A DNA stretch of 64,000 bases, from the NCBI RefSeq assembly GCF_022458985.1, contig NC_061785.1, forward strand, positions 5,260,204-5,324,203. Direction: 5' to 3'. This DNA is from Mugil cephalus. Lineage: Eukaryota; Chordata; Actinopteri; Mugiliformes; Mugilidae. This document shows, one piece after another, positions 1 to 11,968 of the stretch; the first letter of the stretch is position 1; each line of letters starts with the position of its first letter. The position numbers were made by a program, and so were the translations under genes. The notes under the pieces are model-generated. The model had not been told where the DNA came from and ran no database searches. It worked only from the letters and a program-made list of their open reading frames with translations.

Positions 1-62
1 TAAGATGAGGAGAGCTGGTGCTTTTTTTTTTTTATTAGCGTTCTTCTTTAGGATTGTCTGAC

Positions 63-1144
63 CTTGTATCGTTGTTCCTCGGTTAGTTTCCTCACGCCTT
101 TCAGCTCCACAAACACCTGGTAATGAGGGTCTGAGCCGCCTGTCATATCTCCTGCAAAGGTAAAATTAAATAAAATCAGACCAATTTGTGGCGCAAACTC
201 GCAAAAAAGTCAAGAGGGCATAGATATATAGAGGGTCTGTGACATCACATCCTGTGAAGTCTCCATGGTTACAGCCACTGAGCAGTAAAAAGTGACAGTT
301 GAACGTGGAGATTAGCAGCATTTTTTTTACAGATACCTGCCATAGAAAAGCGAAGTAAATGGATCGCTGCATTATGAAGAAACAACACAGAAACCTGGTT
401 CGCATTTAGTGTCAGGTAATATTAATTTATGCTGTATTTATTGATGAAGTCACACCTTAAGTTGCTTCTTAAATTACATTTCGGAGGGCTGTCAGATAAG
501 TTTGTGGATGTTGTTGCTTTGGCGTAGTTATGGCCAATGGTAACTATTTCAGTTCCAACAATAAGTAACAATAAAAAAATAATATTTTTGATCACTCGAA
601 GTCATCCTTTTAACGTCCGGTCAGACGCTACGACAGTATTGTATGGTTTACGTTACTTCTCAGCTCTTAGCATTAGCATCTTTTATTTAGCTACATTTAT
701 CATTTAACCTAACATGACCTAAAACTAATTAAACTAACTGAAACTGAGGTTAGTCCAGTTGTCCAAATACATACTAGGTAGTACGGATCATTGTTGAGTC
801 CAAATGTCTTTAATTTAATCTGATAATCGACATTTTTCCTGGTATCGCTTTTTTTGAACATAACTTTATTGAAAACGTTTCAATTACAGTCAGAGAATTA
901 ACCTCTGGTAATAAAAACAAAGTCTGGCATCTCCATTAAAATAAGTAAGAACATATATATGGGACATATAAAGTAAAGGAAATAAGTACATATATCCAGT
1001 ACAAGTACTTTTAACATAATAAAATATGAATTGTCTCTCTATATTTACTGATATATTTCACAATATTTGTGTCACTCATGGGGGCGTGGCCCCAGGCGGC
1101 AGTGACGTAAACGCATACCCTCCATAACTATCTATCTATATATA

Positions 1145-1203
<59 letters not shown>

Positions 1204-4200
1204 TCCATATATGAGGCATTTTACCCAAGATGCCGCTCTCGGCGCAGCAGTAGTCGACCAGCTGAGCTCCCGGCCACTGAGCGACAGCTTTCTTCAAAGA
1301 ACCCAGAAACAACGCCTCAGATATTTTCTCCCCTCGAACGTTCAGCATCTGACCTCGTCTGACGACACACGGAGGGAAAGACAAAATGTTTAGCTGTGTC
1401 CAACATACCGATGACCTGTAAGCTAACAAACTGTGCTACGTTGTACCTGTACTGAAACTCCACGATGGGACACTGGTTGTGGAATCCAACCACCTTCACA
1501 ACGTCTCCAACGCGATACCTGTGACACAATTATCATCAGCATGCAGCCATCTAACGTCTTTTTGGTTAGTCATGATGTTTGATTTGAATTGCATGAATAG
1601 CAAAGAGTGTGATTGAGCCAGGGCACGGATCTTGATTATTATTATTCAGCTTATTAACAGGGTGCAGTCAAGCAAAACAACAGCAACAACACAAATACCA
1701 ATGGCACCGAGCAATTATGCAGCATAATTATACTCGTACACAAATTAATTCACTGTTACACTTTAGACAAAAGGGACAAAAATCATTTGAGTCTTTGAAG
1801 CTCAACATAAAACTGGACGAAATTTGAAAATAAAAATAAAACCAAAAATACTTATTCACGTGTCATCTACTTTGGTTAACTGAGGCTATATACATCGATC
1901 AGCCACAACATTAAAACCACTGACAGGAGAAGTTAATAACATTTAAACCATCTTGTGACAATTCAGTGCTCTGCTGGGAAACTTTTGGACCTGGCAGTCA
2001 TTCATGTGGATGTCACTTAGACCTGTAGCACCCACCTAGACCAGACCAGACACTCCCACCCCTTAGAGATGACACAACTTGATGGCAGCAGACACAAAAA
2101 GACTTTAGGAATTTAAAAAAGCATGAAGAACAGCACTAGATGTTGACCTGTCCTCCAAATTCACTAGATCTCAAACTGATCAAGTATCTGTGGGATGACC
2201 CTCCCCTTAAAGATCCCCCACTAACAACATTAAAGCCCATGTCCATTCGCTGATGACTCACAACTGTTTTGTACTGTTTTCTACCCACTTTGTAAAGGAA
2301 ATCTTACCTGAAAAGTCCCGAAGCGTTTGTGATAACAAGCTCGTAGCTGTCTCCCTCCTTCACCTCCTCCATCAGCAGAGTGCGAGGCGTCTCCTCCTCC
2401 AGGCTGCTCTCCGGCAGGAACTCGCAAAACATCGAGCGAGGACACAGCAGGTAGTGTCTGTTTGGCTCCTGAGGCCACAGGTTCACCCCAATAAGACCTG
2501 CAGGGGCCCACGCACACTCACACAGTCAGAGCAAACAAACACTACAAGCAGCTTTAAATACGTTAACTGCTACATGTAATTATTTTTTAATGAAGCAGGT
2601 CGTAAACTGCGAACATGTGGCGTTCACGCCGGCTTGTACCTTCAGTCGCAGCGTAGAAGGGCGAGTAGAAAGGCACTCCTTTGCAGTAGCTCTCCCGCAA
2701 CATTTCACCGTAGATCTGATTGGAGCCCGAGTCCACCGCCAGCACCAGGTGCAGGTGAGGCCACAGGCGCTTGGCGATCCCCCTGAAGCCGTCCTGGAAA
2801 TGGGCCCGGAGCTGGGCGGCCCTCTCCGGGTCCGGCTTCATTAAAGCCTCCAGCTTGGCTCTCGCTTTGGGCTCCAGAGAGAGGGCACTGCTGACTTTCC
2901 CTCGTTCGATGTCCTCCACAAGCTCCTGCCAGCGCTCCTGTGGGACGGAGCGCGTATCAGGTAGAAATTACTTTCCCTAATCCTTTATTCATGAAACTAA
3001 TTGAGGGGATATTTTTCGGGCAATGAGGAGCTTGACACCTGATTCAAGATTTCATCCCACTTTGAAAGATAATGTCCCAGTGAGACAGAAACTAGGCATG
3101 CATGAAGGATACTGCAGAAAAGGATTTAACCAACTAACCAATGGCAGAGTGTTGTTGCTGGATATATATACATACTTACTGTCTCTTAAAAGCTAAATTA
3201 GGTATGTTTACATAAAATGTGCATTTCATTGAACATTTTTTTAAGAAATGGATATCAAAAATGTTATAGTAGTAAGAAAATTTTAATTTGGATGGAAATC
3301 TAAGTGACAAATAAAGTCTAAGTCTAAGATAAAGATGGACAGATGAAGCCTTGTGAAGCTTCTGGGGCTTCTTCCTGGTTGTATTTAAAAAAAGATTTGA
3401 AGCCTCAAAGACAGCAGAGCTGTATATTACAAAGAGTCTGGCCAACTAAGGAATAGATAATACATCTAACCAATATTCACCCATAGAGAAGTGGCAATAA
3501 CAGAGAATAAAATTGGATTAAAAGTTCAAATATGCCACAGTGCTCAGCCTACGGCTCCAGCGCAGGATCAGGAAAACATGGAAGAAACTCCACTGTTTCC
3601 CCAGTGAACAAAAACAGAGAAAGTCATGGGAGCAGAAGATTAAAAGGAAGAACTGGATGTGAGGTAAATATATGTGTCTCTCTGACGTTTGTTAAGATTC
3701 TATATAAGAAAAATAAAGTCACACACTGTAGAATCTTCCCTCCGATGGAGCAAACATGGAGCCCATGATTTGAGTTGGCCAGACTCTTTCTAATATACAG
3801 CTCTGAAAGACAGACTCTACCAGTGACACCTAGTGGCCAGATGCAATTACAGCAGCCACGAACTTCCCAATGATTCACACATCAGTCAAGTCACTCTTAA
3901 GCAGCTGTGTCAACATTTTGAAATGTCAGTTGACTTATTAATTGACACTTGATTTAGATATCAGATATTTTTGCTATGAAGTGAGATGACAAGTATTTCA
4001 AAATCTGTGTTTTCGTGATATGACTGGAGGTTTTTAATGGTGTGAACGGCTTATAATAGTAATGATTATAAGGACATACCTGGAATTCATGATATACCTT
4101 GTCCTTAATTTAAAGAACATGGTGGTAATGTAACACATGGTGTGAAAAGATTCAAAAGTCATTGGCCAGGTGATACACGCCTCCATGCAGTGTTTTCTAC

Positions 4201-6085
4201 TTCAATAGAGTGAAACAGGCTTCGGAGCCTCAGTGTCAAACGTCCCATCTCTAGTAAGAGATTTTGTATTTCCTTCACATTATAATGATCCTTAGAGGTA
4301 ACACAAAAATGCAAGAACATACCTGTAAAGCACTGAAAGCGTAAAACACTGTGGAGGCAAAGTTGGACTCCAGAGTTCCTACACTTTGGTCTTTCAGTGC
4401 AAATAAAAGGTGCAGGTACAGGGTGTCCTTCTCACTGGGAACCTGAAGAGACACGGGATGATTTACTTCTTTGGAAATCATTCTGCATGCCAAAGAAATA
4501 AATTAAAAACATTTACTGTCTGTACCTCAAAGGCAGGTGCTGGAGTTGTGTACAGGTTGAGCATGTGCCGGGAGGAGGCTGGCGTGGAGGAGTTTGGTCC
4601 GATGGGAATGCCGGCCTCAGACTGGCGGAAAGTAGGAGCGTAGAAGAACTTGGTGGTGCGCTGGAGGCTGTCGGTGGCAGGGAATGCCTGACGCATGGCA
4701 TCTAAACACACAGCCACTCCCTGATGGAAATACACACAAGTAAGCACTGAGTTTAGCCTGGAAGCCAGGAAGATCATGCATGATCATCATGCAGGGAAGG
4801 GGGGAGCTGGGGATTCACCTGCAGGAAGAACTCAGAGTTGGTGTCCTTGGTGCTGAGCAGCATGGCGCTGGCTCCTGACGTCCCAGAGGTCATAGCCAGA
4901 ATGAGCGGCCTCTCTGCGATAATCACCTTCTCTTCCCCGACAGCGATGCGTCGGATGAGCTCTCGGTAATGCTCGTACGTGGTGACGGGGTGACGAGCCC
5001 GGAAGCCGTCGCTGTCTGAAAAAAAATAAACATTGGAAGTGATCTCTATTTGTTTTTGACATGACAGGAAAAAAGCACAGTGTAATTAAGCTGCCTGCTC
5101 CTGGTCCTCTCATTTGGGAGAACTGTACAAAAGGAAAAGAGGCTGGAGGAGTGAAAATAATAAATATATATATATATATGGGGGGAACCAGAGAAGAAGA
5201 AATCACAAGATGGTCAATATCATTTACTTTTCATGTCAGTGGTCTTAATGTTATGGCTGATTGGTGTACATATAACTATTATTGTCTCTGCTTTTCAGTT
5301 TTACTTTGATTTTTTTTTTAAACATTTTATTGATTGATAAAATAACTACTTGCAACCAGACCTGTCCCTGCTTATGTATGTGTTGCATCTTATGTTACAT
5401 CACCATAAGACTGGAGGCATTTCTATGTAACCGCTGTTTTTTTTTTTCTTCCACGTGTGAATGCAAACATAAAAGTCCACCTAATCAGCTCGTCTTTCTT
5501 ACTTTTAATCGAGCTGAAGTCGTACTCTCTCCCATAGCAGGTATTTGCTGTTTTTCGGAGCCGCTTCAGCAGAGTCTCCTCCTGGACTCGTTTCACATCG
5601 AGGGTATCGGCTTCGAGTTTCCTCCTCTGCCGTCGCCCCAACCAGCCCACGGCCTTCACCGCCACGTACTGGCCGAGCAGACCGCTCAGCGTCCGGTTCC
5701 CACCCTTCATCTTGGAGCTGATGTCCCTCCATACGAGCGCCACCCCGGCCAGGGAGCACAGCCCGACGGCAGCGGGCAGAGGGGACGGCATGGCTGCGGG
5801 GAAGCGCCGGGGATAGAGGAGGTTACACAAGAAAACACGTAGCGGCGCGCAGAAGCGTCAGCTGGGGGCGCTGTGAGTCAACATTACATCCTTTACACGT
5901 ATCATCGTCAGTCAGTCAGCATGATTTTCACCGTTGTTCCCGTGGGATACCGTTTTAGCCCCCTTCCTTTAATCTCACTTTTCATATTTAAATCATTTAC
6001 CTGGACTCGGTCCGACGACAGCCACAGCGACGGATAAAACCGCAAAGCAAAGCGCCACAGCAACGCGAAACCAAGAGAAATCCAT
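63..6085 (-). CDS. ghdc: GH3 domain-containing protein (GHDC), 3' end off the left edge
   Basis: Exons read on the minus strand: 6001-6085, 5503-5793, 4819-5015, 4526-4720, 4323-4442, 2640-2937, 2308-2497, 1447-1518, 1225-1358 and 63-151. All have GT/AG borders and matching phases and give about 557 codons. Recognisable stretches match human GHDC: GREYDFSS, AMTSGTSGAS (the GH3-type adenylate-forming loop), GLIGVNLWPQ, YRVGDVVKVVGFHNQCP, GQMLNVRGEKISEALF and DPHYQVFVELKGVRKL. The last visible exon ends at a GTCAGA donor after TYK-like sequence, so roughly 60-90 C-terminal residues lie outside the window. GH3 proteins in plants conjugate amino acids to hormones. The vertebrate protein is poorly characterised and associated with ER or nuclear envelope membranes, so no reaction is claimed here. 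There are two possible starts: ATG at 6085 (adds a hydrophobic first exon) or ATG at 5791 (MPSPLPAAVG), which gives a human-like length. The gene identity is firm; the start is not. Confidence 0.9.
224..1126. mobile_element. MITE-like element, TATAGAGGGT family, copy A
   Basis: Starts TATAGAGGGT and ends ACCCTCCATA, an imperfect terminal inverted repeat. It is similar along its length to 12753-13395 and 54578-55089: shared blocks include CTCCATGGTTACAG near the left end, CTTAGCATTAGCATCTTTTA in the middle and GGGGGCGTGGCC near the right end. No coding capacity. This copy is interrupted by about 190 bp of unrelated DNA (849-1041). Family unknown to me; it lies in the last visible ghdc intron. 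Confidence 0.7.
849..1041 (-). mobile_element. Insertion inside the copy A MITE, retroposed 3'-end type
   Basis: Absent from the two sister MITE copies at the same point (after TCGC and before TGTATTTAC). Read on the minus strand it ends in an AATAAAG signal followed by a short run of A, as a retroposed transcript end would. Source sequence not recognised. Confidence 0.45.
1136..1202. repeat. TA-rich microsatellite
   Basis: Long TA/TATC tract directly after the right end of the copy A MITE. It lies in the intron between ghdc exons 63-151 and 1225-1358, ending about 20 bases beyond the donor of the latter. Confidence 0.95.
1892..2235 (+). mobile_element. Tc1-derived short element, ATCAGCCACAACATTA family
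   Basis: Begins with the family terminus CGATCAGCCACAACATTA followed by AAACCACTGACAGGAGAAG. It ends with a piece that reads like the DDE-transposase stretch PPNS-DL--I-YLWD of Tc1 elements. This is one of about a dozen copies in the window. It is a non-autonomous remnant with no open frame, in a ghdc intron. Confidence 0.65.
3416..3804. repeat. 31-bp near-perfect inverted repeat pair in ghdc intron
   Basis: Arms at 3416-3446 and 3774-3804 (core AGTCTGGCCAAC / GTTGGCCAGACT) are reverse complements at 30 of 31 positions, about 327 bp apart. Similarity stops sharply at both arm ends. No open frame of note lies between them. Compatible with terminal inverted repeats of a small DNA transposon, or a fold-back. 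Confidence 0.75.
5206..5272 (-). mobile_element. Fragment of the ATCAGCCACAACATTA family
   Basis: Carries CAGTGGTCTTAATGTTATGGCTGATTGG in two adjoining parts, the reverse complement of the family end, in the ghdc intron next to the 4819-5015 exon. Only one terminus is present. Confidence 0.6.
6001..6085 (-). other. ghdc: Probable first coding exon of ghdc (signal-anchor-like)
   Basis: The exon runs from ATG at 6085 to a GTAAAT donor and encodes a short hydrophobic segment beginning MDFSWFRVAVALCF. It ends in phase 1. A pyrimidine-rich acceptor (cttccccgcag) ends at 5794, two bases before the ATG at 5791, and splicing to it continues the ghdc frame without a stop. This intron would be 207 bp. 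The exon could instead be 5' UTR, with translation starting at 5791. Confidence 0.6.
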
Positions 6086-6089
6086 CTAC

Positions 6090-6300
6090 AGCGAAATTTA
6101 TGATCTGTGGTTCCTGTTTGTTTTGACTTGTTACGTGTGTGAAAGCATCAGGGATGAATTACGTGCCTCACATGAAGGCCCTTAACTTTTGGTTTCCGAG
6201 CTGTCAGCGCTACTTCCGTGTTTGGGTCCCTGCTCGTAGCTGATTGGCTGATCGGATGCGTGACGACGCGCCTCGAAGTCGTTCCCATGACACCGCTTCC
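6090..6300 (-). promoter_or_regulatory. ghdc: Probable ghdc promoter
   Basis: CpG-richer stretch just upstream of the ghdc first exon. It carries an ETS-type ACTTCCG motif near 6211, a CCAAT box (ATTGG) near 6243 and a CRE-like TGACGACG near 6261. No TATA box was seen. The transcription start is inferred, not visible. Confidence 0.45.
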
Positions 6301-6310
6301 CACCGACGCT

Positions 6311-6360
6311 AAATTAAATTAAATTAAATTAAATTAAATTAAATTAAATTAAATTAAATT
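6311..6360. repeat. (AAATT)10 pentanucleotide microsatellite
   Basis: Ten perfect AAATT units between the ghdc promoter and the first tRNA gene. Confidence 0.98.
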
Positions 6361-6572
6361 GACACATTTTTGACAAATTGAATTCAATCAGAGTAATCTA
6401 TAATCTACATATGTATATGTGTATATTACCTTAATATAACAATTTTGGTTTTACACGTTTTAATAACCGTGTGAGTAAGTAATTATGTTTGTTACAATTT
6501 ATGAAAACTATTACAAGGTTTTAGAGGAGGTTTACTGAACCCTCACACGTTTCCGCCTTCCTCGCAAAAGTC

Positions 6573-6644
6573 AGGTCCCACCGAGATTTGAACTCGGATC
6601 GCTGGATTCAGAGTCCAGAGTGCTAACCATTACACCATGGAACC
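6573..6644 (-). tRNA. tRNA-Gln (anticodon CTG)
   Basis: A 72-nt cloverleaf on the minus strand. It has acceptor GGTTCCA, the usual A-box (TGGTGTAATGG), anticodon loop CTCTGAA, B-box GTTCAAATC and a fully paired anticodon stem (CTGGA/TCCAG). A Pol III TTTT terminator follows within about 8 nt. Matches vertebrate tRNA-Gln-CTG closely. Confidence 0.97.
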
Positions 6645-7259
6645 ACGCACGCTGCAAAATCACTGCCAAGTACTGTGACGAAAGCATACGTCATCATGGA
6701 CCTTATTTATTATGGCATGTGACAGTAGAGACTTAATTAACATGCTGCGTTCACACATTTAGGGAACGTGGAGAACCAACAATGACGCCAAAACTTTGAA
6801 ACCATTGGTGTGATTCATAAACACACTGCAAACTGTAAAATAATAAATAAATTTAAAAAAAATAATGATTGATGATTTAAAAAAACTGCAAAAGCACAAG
6901 ATTACAAAAAAATCTATATATATTACTTTTATTTATTAATACATGTGTGTTTACATTGAAAACACTATAAGTCACAAATGAAAACGAAATAAAAATGAGA
7001 AGAAGGGCGAGATATTATAGGATTAATGTGCATTAAAACATGTTTCAACACTCTGTCTTTGTCAATTTGTTGTTACTTTTATTCTTTCACGTGAAATATC
7101 TGCTCATAGAAACTGGAACACTAAAATTACCACCATTTGTGAGGATTTAATTTCAAAATGATGTTTGATAAACAGAAGATGGAAGACAACAAGGAGTGTG
7201 AAAAGCACAGGAACCGAGGCTCTATAGTGTTTATGGGTGTGTCCTCATCTGGCTATAAA

Positions 7260-10200
7260 TCAGTCCACAGGCTCCCCTTCTTCAGCTCTCCTCCACAGAA
7301 CCTGCCGATCAGAGAAAACATCGTCTTTTAATGCAGCACTGTGCTGGTTTCAAACTGAATAAGATCTGCATTTGGCTCACCTGTTTCATCTCCATGGTGA
7401 CAGCTGACAATAAAAGAGGACATAAAATTACATAGTGCAGCACAACAAACACAAGTGCGATGAAGAACTTCTTTTTTTTCATCATCATCATCATCATGGT
7501 GCTTTTGAGACTAACCTGCCCAGCGAGGAGAGGATAAAATCAGAGGTCTGACCACGGACGTGCTCTGCAGCAGCTCCGCCAGCCAGGGAACCTCAGCCGG
7601 GTCGTCGACGAAATCCTCCTCTGATTCATCCAGCAGCAACATGTCAGCTTCTGCCATCAACGTAAATACACAACTTCTCTTCATTTAAAACCAAAAAAAA
7701 ATAAATAAATACCACAAACTGAAACGTGGAAGTGGCTAAACCTCTGTCCAATAGAACAATGGAACAGCATTAGTTTTTATTTTTAATTTTTGAAGTGGAA
7801 TTAGTGTGTGGAAACAGGGAGTTTTCATTTTATTTCAATTTAAATTCATGCGAAAATAGCATTAAATATTAGATAATTGATAACTGAATGGCCATGATTT
7901 GAGTTGAGTTATTTACTGTCTCATATAAATTGGACTGTAGTATCTTTTCTACCTCATTCTTATACTTATTTTATTTTATTTTATTATTTCTATGTCTTGC
8001 CCATATATGTTCTTTCTTATCTTGGGACCCTTGGACAAAATAACGCTGTTGAAAGTTGGATCTTGAATCTTAATTTCCACACTTTGCACCGACGATCTAG
8101 ACGCACTGTTTCTCCTTTCAGCAGACCTGATGGAGCGACTCCATCCTCCTCCTCTTCCTCCTCTCCAGGCTGGGCTGTGGCTGCTCGTGCTGCAGCGCTG
8201 CAGTCGGACGTGGAGGACGTGAGGTTGCTGCAGCTGAGCCTCTGACTAAGCTGCGCCGTGTCACAGACGTAGGCCTCTTTGTAGTGGTGACGGTCTGAGG
8301 AGGAACAGTTTAAAGGTTTAAACAAGTGAGTGGTTTTGATTTGTTCGTGCACGAAGATACGACAGTGTATCTGACCCTGCACGTCCTCCAGCTGTCGGAT
8401 GCAGCTCAGTGCGTCTCTGGTGTTCATGTGGAACCGGTGGCTGTCGCTGAGGTGTCTGAGGATGTGTTTGGAGTGGAAGGCTGACGGGGTGTAGTACACC
8501 AGCTTAGGGAGGCACAGCGAGGCCACTGCAGCGATTTCAAACCTGCAGCCCTGAAGAGTGGCAGAGCGACAAGTGAATATCTGAACATGTGCCGTGCAAG
8601 TCTGCAAAGAACAAACCTGGACAGTGAAGCGGTCGACGTCGGTCCAGGAAAAGTCGTACAGCAAACACAGCTTCCCTCCGACCTCCTGGAAGAAAAATCA
8701 CACCAGATTAGACGCACATCTACAAGTCAAAGTAAATTCCCCAAACTTTTTAAAGAGTGGAGGACCCACCCGGTAAATGTGGACTCCTTTCACCGCCACA
8801 CCCAGAAGGATGAGACTTCTCAGCTTTTTTTTCTCCTGCAGGAGAAAAGATTATTGTTTCTCTTCATTTTATATTTATTTATTCATTTAAACGTCTGAAT
8901 TCAGCATTTAACCCTCGTACATTGATGATCTTCCATCTTCAGCAATGCAATCTATTTAATCTTTACATACCCGCAGTAATACAGATCAGCCTTTTCTAAG
9001 CAACGTGATGCATTTTAGTAAAATCTACTTACACTTTAACAGTTTAACCAGATTTCGGTACTGACATGTGCTTCCAAATCTGCAAATATCGATGCATTTC
9101 AACATTTTTTTTGTCAGCAGATTCAGCTCTTTTTTTTAAAGCAACATTATGCATTTGTACTTTTTGGAAACTGTTTATATTTCAGCATTTTAACCGTCTT
9201 TCGGGAACTGATATGTGCTTCCACATCTGCCAATATTACACTTAATTATAACGTCTTTTCAGTCGATTCAGCTCTGAATTCATCTTTTAACACTGTGCAA
9301 AAAAAAACTTTCAGCAATTATCGCAACTGCATTCCCTCTAGTAAATGCACCTTCTAGGATATAGTAACTAGTAACTTCAACAGAGGGTTCGCGACCCCTA
9401 GGGTGTCCGCGGGGGTACAACAGGGGGTCGTCTGACCTCTTTCATCCTGTAGAAGGTGACCGCTCCGTCCTGCAGCCCGCTGGCTTCTTTTATAAACTGC
9501 AGCATGGCTTGGCTGCGCGTCAGCCCGCTCAGCTCATCATGCAACACCGGACCGTGCTGGAGCAGGAAATCTCTCCCCCTGTGCTTTATAAGCTGCAGGA
9601 CACAAACACGCACACTCGTATATGTATATATGAAAAGGAAACAAAGCTTTCTATTATTATTATTTTTTTTACCCATGAAGGGAAGTAATCTTCAGGAAGA
9701 AAGTAATTTCTGTATTTATGTTTCTTCTCTCCTTCACTCCATTCCCTCTGCTCCCGATCTCCGATCTCAGCTTGGAGAGCGGAGGCCGCCAGCTGGAAGA
9801 ACAGCGCCTCCTGGTGGCGGCTCTGTGAACGCAGCACCGTCTGCCTCAGCTCAGTGTAGTAGAGCTGCTGCACTTTGCTGCTCCTGGAAGAACCGGAGAC
9901 AGAGGGTTTGCCTAAAATCCGTCAGGTTGACTCAGGTGGACGAGAAACATACTTACAATATTAGCAGCCCACTCTCTACGTAATACTGCACTCTCAGAAA
10001 TAAGATGAATGGGACCTGGAAATGAGGGATAAACATTTCACTGAGTCAAAGAGAGAAATTGCTCATCATAATATTCAATATTACAGAGATTTTAGTTAAT
10101 ATTTGAACCAAAAAACAAAGAGGAATCATTCAAAAATACCTGATTTACGTTAAAATGTAAAATAAACTGTTGGGCCCTGAATAATAAAGTGAGCAACTGA

Positions 10201-11514
10201 CCGCTAAGGATCCCATGTTCCATCTTCTGCCGAAGTAGTTGCTCAGCTTTTGCTCCAAATCCAGAAACAGATATTCGTTATCTTAGAAAGAAATACAAAC
10301 ATTAAATCGACAAAGGGAAGTGAAATGACATCTATCAATCGTCTGACCCCACAGCCTGGTGAGAGACACGAGTTTAATCCTTCGTCCTCCCTAAACCTCA
10401 GCATTCCACAGGATATGAAGTCAAAACATGTCCTCCTGAACGCCCCCACGCAGAAAAACAGCCGACCTCTGACAACAGCCAGACCAAACACTTGGAGATC
10501 ACTGACGCCGAGCTGCTTCAGCACGACGTTCAACACCTCGCGGCCTCTGGAGCTCACCTGGAAAACACACAAGAAACTAGAAAAATGTAGAAAAAAAACA
10601 TAATCTTATATTACAGCTATTCAGATATTTACTTGGTCCGACACTAATAAGATAAAAAAAAATAATAAAATACATATCTGACTGATCCGTAATGTTCACT
10701 TTTTTACCACAGTGGAGACATGAGCAGTGTTGAGATAAAAAAAATTAAATTAAATTAAATAAATACTAAAATGTAGAAGAATATCGTTGTTAGTTATTGT
10801 TAGTCCTACTGCAGTTTAAAAATATGTCAGAATAAACAAATAATCCATCTGTAATTGAAATGTTTATATTTATATATATATTTATATATACTTTGCATAA
10901 TTTAGATTAGTGAAAATATTTCAATTTTTGTAAAAAAAAATTTTTAATTTGTGATGCTATCACAAACACTGGCATATAAAAGGTTAAAAGTAAAAAAAAT
11001 AATCAACCTTTTTGTATTTATGATAGTTTAGTACTGAAGTGGATTAAAAGTTTTATGAGGACACTTTTGTCCCTTAATGGTAACAACATAAGCATTTTAA
11101 AATCAGGTTTGAGGGTCAAATCACACTGTCACAATCATTTCATGAAAAGACGTAAAAAAAATAAAAAAATAATTCCAACTTTTTGAGCAACAAAATACAC
11201 CTGTAAATTTTATTCTACCTCGGTTTTACTAGATTTTAATAAATAAGTGCACGCAATATAAAATACTATGGTACACCCAAAATACATGGAACAACGCGGT
11301 ACAACACAGAGTACAAAAAGATTTTCTCAACAGAACATGAACAGAATCTAAACTGAACTGCTACTGATGTAAACAGCTGTGCACTGATGTCTGATTTGTT
11401 TCTCACCGTCACAGTACAGTCCATGTGCTGCTTGCTGGGTAGAAGGATGCACACGTGTCGCCTCCGTTTCCTCATCATTGTCACCAAAGCTTTCACTTCG
11501 TCTCCGTCTTTCAT
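7260..11514 (-). CDS. FERM-domain protein of the FRMD6/FRMD1 (Willin) type
   Basis: Exons: 11407-11514, 10467-10557, 10202-10281, 9957-10015, 9673-9883, 9437-9592, 8770-8835, 8617-8685, 8376-8550, 8127-8294, 7516-7650, 7381-7403 and 7260-7301. Phases fit throughout and give about 460 residues. The FERM domain fills residues ~17-335: F1 with RRRHVCILLPSKQ, F2 with LRVQYYVESG, FFQLAASALQAEIGD and YFLPEDYFPSW, and F3 with LLYDFSWTDVDRF and KLVYYTPSAFHSKHILRHLS. These line up with human FRMD6, a scaffold upstream of Hippo signalling at the plasma membrane. The tail has an acidic EEEEEED run and DFVDDPAEVPWL, weakly like LVDDPRDL of FRMD6, but is about 160 residues shorter. ATG 11514 is the first Met after an in-frame TGA. 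The last two exons (23 and 42 nt) are the least certain. I cannot separate an FRMD1 orthologue from another FRMD6 paralogue. Confidence 0.85.
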
Positions 11515-11516
11515 AC

Positions 11517-11545
11517 GTCCTCCTCCTCCTCCTCCTCCTCCTCCT
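11517..11545. repeat. (GGA)n tract abutting the FERM gene start codon
   Basis: On the coding strand a GGA repeat ends three bases before the ATG at 11514, so it would lie in the 5' UTR. It is a homopurine tract. Confidence 0.9.
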
Positions 11546-11968
11546 CAGTTCCCTCCTACATGACACGTAATGAAATCTGAGGAAAGCATCCAAACCCTTT
11601 TTTACTGTAAATAGTTGCAGATTAATTATCTGTCTATTCATATTACTGACAAATCACCTGGTTATTTATGAAAATAAACACATAGCATTCTGAAAGCAAC
11701 AATGTGGTTGTTTGACTTTTATCCATTTGTACCTTCAATATATATATATAATAAAGGACATTGCAAGGGTTTAATTACTCCATCCTTCGTTTTGTCCAAT
11801 TTCTAATTCATGAATCAACATAACTGTTTGAGTCTTTATTATTTTGTTTTCTGACATTTTATCTTTTAGAAATAAGAGATGTCATGATGTTTCATTATTT
11901 CTTTGCCTCCTTTTCAGTCCAAAGAGAAGAACAATCAACAAAGAAGTTAATTTAACTCTGCACGTATT

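Noticed and set aside
1136-1429. Frame with a long Tyr-Ile repeat
   Set aside because: Translation of the TA microsatellite read past the ghdc exon donor.
5282-5842. 186-residue plus-strand frame over the first ghdc exons
   Set aside because: Antisense shadow of a GC-rich coding exon.
9781-9830. CTCF-like core (CCACCAGGAGGCG) on the minus strand
   Set aside because: Lies in a coding exon of the FERM gene, where the codons explain the sequence.
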